Assembly (NCBI RefSeq): GCF_023913515.1
Contig: NZ_CP099391.1
Span: 3,906,001-3,970,000 of the forward strand
DNA length: 64,000 bases
Direction: 5' to 3'
From: Natronococcus sp. CG52
GTDB taxonomy: Archaea > Halobacteriota > Halobacteria > Halobacteriales > Natrialbaceae
Shown here: in pieces, positions 62,171 to 64,000 of the stretch
Layout: each line of letters opens with the position of its first letter
How positions within the stretch are numbered: the stretch's first letter is position 1
The notes under the pieces: model-generated
What the model was told of the DNA's origin: nothing
The model's database searches: none
The model's input: only the letters and a program-made list of their open reading frames with translations
Translations under genes and position numbers: made by a program

Positions 62171-63333
62171 CGACGGCTGCTCTTCGATGGTGTCCACCGC
62201 GCCGCCCTCGACCGCGCTGCTCCAGTTACCGAGCCACTCCTCGAGGCTGCCTCGCAGTCGATCGTATTCGATAGTCACGGACTCCGCGGGAATCTCGGCG
62301 CGCTCCTCGAACCCCTCGTCGAGATCGACGAACGCGTTGCTGACCGCGGGAATCTGGGCCCGTCGTTCGGCGAGTTCGACCTGCACCTCGCTCGAGAGGG
62401 CGAAGTTGAGGAAGTCGTAGGCGAGATCGATCTTCTCGGCCTGATCGAAGATGGCCACCCCGAGGGTGTCTCGTACCCCTGTTCGTCCGGGAACGCGACC
62501 CGGTAGCGGTCCGGATCTCGATCCTCTCGATCGGCGATCACCGGATCGGTCGAGTAGGCGACTGACAGCGGTCGCTCCGCCGCCGCGTAGAGCTCGTCGG
62601 ACGCCGCCCAGCCGTCGGTGATCCGGGCGCCGTTCTCTCGGAGTCCGCTCCAGTAGTCGAGGTAGCCGTCGGTTCCGAAGGCGTCGATCGTCCAGAGGAG
62701 AAACGCCAGCCCCGAGTCGGCGCGCTCGGGATGGGGAATCAGCAGCGTCTCCTCGTACTCGGGCTCGGTCAGGTCAGCGAGCGTTTCGGGGGCCTCGAGT
62801 TCGTCGTCATCCGCGTGGAGGAGACAGCTGTATCGCACCCCGGAGGGGAGAACGCGACCGTTCGGATCGCCGAACTCGAGATCATCGCGGATGCGGTCGG
62901 TCGCTGTGATCCGATCCTGGTTGAGTTGGCGGAAGAGTTCGCGCCCCTCGAGTTCGCGGTCGACCGCTGCGAGCGCGGCCGGAGTGAGCCCGAAGTAGAC
63001 GTCCGCGTCGATTTCGGCCTCCTGGTGGACGCGCCGGACGTAGTGATCGAGGCCGGCTTCCGGGATCGTCCACTGGAGTTCCGCGTCGGGAAACTCCTCC
63101 TCGAAGAGTTCCCTGAGTCGCTCGTCGGCGGCTCGCTCGCCGCGGACCATCGACTCGGTTGTGGCGATCCGGAGCGTCCCGTCGAGGTCGGGCTCTTCGG
63201 GCTCGGGGTCGTCCCGGTCGTCGACGTCGGCCGGTTCCGCTTCCTCCTCGTCGTCCGCTTCGCGGGTGAAACAGCCGGCTAACCCGGCGAGCCCACCGCC
63301 ACCGACGGCCCGTACGACCGAACGCCGTTTCAT
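62156..63333 (-). pseudogene. Thiamine-type ABC substrate-binding protein, frameshifted
   Basis: From the ATG at 63333 a lipoprotein signal (GLAGLAGC) leads into a family 1 binding protein resembling TbpA/ThiB (DGTLRIATTESM, then DADVYFGLTPAAL and SVAYSTDPVI). After DEQGYE the frame is lost; the next frame gives GVAIFDQAEKIDLAYDFLNF, the expected continuation, to a stop at 62156. One missing base near 62471 (a C-run) explains it, from mutation or sequencing error. No thiP or thiQ follows. It overlaps the helicase end by 15 nt. Confidence 0.7.
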
Positions 63334-63468
63334 AGCGGTAGTGATACGCCGTATCGCCTTAAGCGCCGGGATCACCCCGTATCGACCGACGTCCGTCTTC
63401 TCGCGGCGATTTCCCCGGCATCGGGTCCGGGACAGAAAGGTTTTATCCGACGGCTGAGACTCACCGGT

Positions 63469-64000
63469 GTGACAGCGAACGCGAACGGAGCGCGACGACG
63501 CCGCCACGTGCTCGCTGGTGTGGTTGCTGCGCTCGGCGTCGTAACCGGGGCGATCCTGCTCGAGGTCCTCGGAACGATCCTCTTCGCGCTGACGGTCGCC
63601 TACGTTCTGCTTCCCGTACAGGGATGGCTGGTCAGGCGGGGCTCTCCGAGTGGACGTCCGCCGTCGCCGCGACGCTACTCGGTTTCGTGGGCGCGGTCGC
63701 CGTCTTCTCGCCGATCGTCCTCACGCTGTACTTCCGAATCGACGAGGTGATCGCCCTCGTCGAGGACGTTCCGCCGGAGATGCCGGTCACGGTGCTCGAC
63801 GTGACGTACACGATCGAGGCAGGGGAGGTCCAGACGCTCGCAGTGACCTTCCTGCGCGACCTCGCCGTCTCCCTCGCGTCGTCGCTTCCGGTGCTCGCGA
63901 TCAAGTTCGCCCTCTTCGTCATCCTGCTGTTCGCGCTACTGTACAAGGGCGACGCGGCCGGACGAGCGGCGATCGCCCCCGTTCCACACGAGTTCCGCGA
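63469..64000 (+). pseudogene. AI-2E family transporter, frameshifted and cut by the window end
   Basis: From a GTG 24-29 nt after TTTTAT (leaderless), membrane helix 1 reads VLAGVVAALGVVTGAILLEV and the next AYVLLPVQGWLVRRG, as in AI-2E/TqsA-type exporters. The frame then breaks in a GGGG run at 63638-63641; one more G restores LSEWTSAVAATLLGFVGAV and further helices to the window end. Either a sequencing error or a true lesion. Confidence 0.65.

Noticed and set aside
1-64000. CRISPR array, tRNA or rRNA genes
   Set aside because: No regularly spaced direct repeats and no cloverleaf or T-loop-like sequences were found by eye in intergenic regions.

Overview
This window reads as main-chromosome DNA of a haloarchaeon, most probably of the Natrialbales (Haloterrigena/Natrinema/Natronococcus-like; the genus is inferred, not shown). 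The evidence is high GC, very acidic proteins, many Tat (RR) lipoprotein signals, TATA-like boxes about 25 nt before start codons (leaderless transcripts), and typical haloarchaeal genes: SAMP2, archaeal alaS, the rfcS clamp-loader subunit, the PolD small subunit (DP1), Orc1/Cdc6 with oapABC, and tryptophanase. I see no rRNA, tRNA, CRISPR array or intact insertion sequence.

Layout. 0.2-3.3 kb: a DUF5828-like gene, then a leftward operon of a 49-residue ORF, a ureohydrolase and an aminotransferase. 3.4-9.4 kb: a divergent NrpR-type regulator, then a leftward operon potD-potA-potBC(fused)-amidase. Both operons carry the same GGCA-N6-TGCC element at the promoter/start, the architecture of NrpR operators. 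This suggests a nitrogen-controlled regulon for uptake and breakdown of a polyamine or guanidino compound. 9.7-16 kb: an anion permease, a CorC-like membrane protein, a glutaredoxin plus Cys-less peroxiredoxin pair, Sua5 and a Cas4-like protein. 16-25 kb: an EtfD/FadF-type membrane Fe-S oxidoreductase, a glutamine amidotransferase, three proteins with missing active-site parts, an M20 peptidase and an acetamidase/formamidase with a palindrome over its start. 25-33 kb: a truncated vWA/TSP3 gene lying between alaS and a diverged second copy of the alaS 3' end, then a degenerate kinase, rfcS and a bactofilin-like membrane protein. 33-43 kb: a low-GC small membrane gene, samp2, the tungstate operon tupABC-modE, a metF-like gene, CHRD and DUF1328 proteins, tryptophanase and aspartate kinase.

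43-52 kb is the replication locus: polB (DP1), signal peptidase I, orc1/cdc6, a 1.4-kb oriC1 with inverted G-string ORB elements around an AT-rich unwinding region, then oapA-oapB-oapC. ORB-like sequences also lie inside the linker-coding parts of DP1 and Orc1. 52-64 kb: a micropeptide overlapping its neighbour, a MazG-like gene, an iron ABC system with TTTAGG-N4-CCTAAA operators, a methyltransferase, an XPD/DinG-type helicase, and two genes (thiamine-binding protein and AI-2E transporter) that each carry one apparent frameshift at a short homopolymer.
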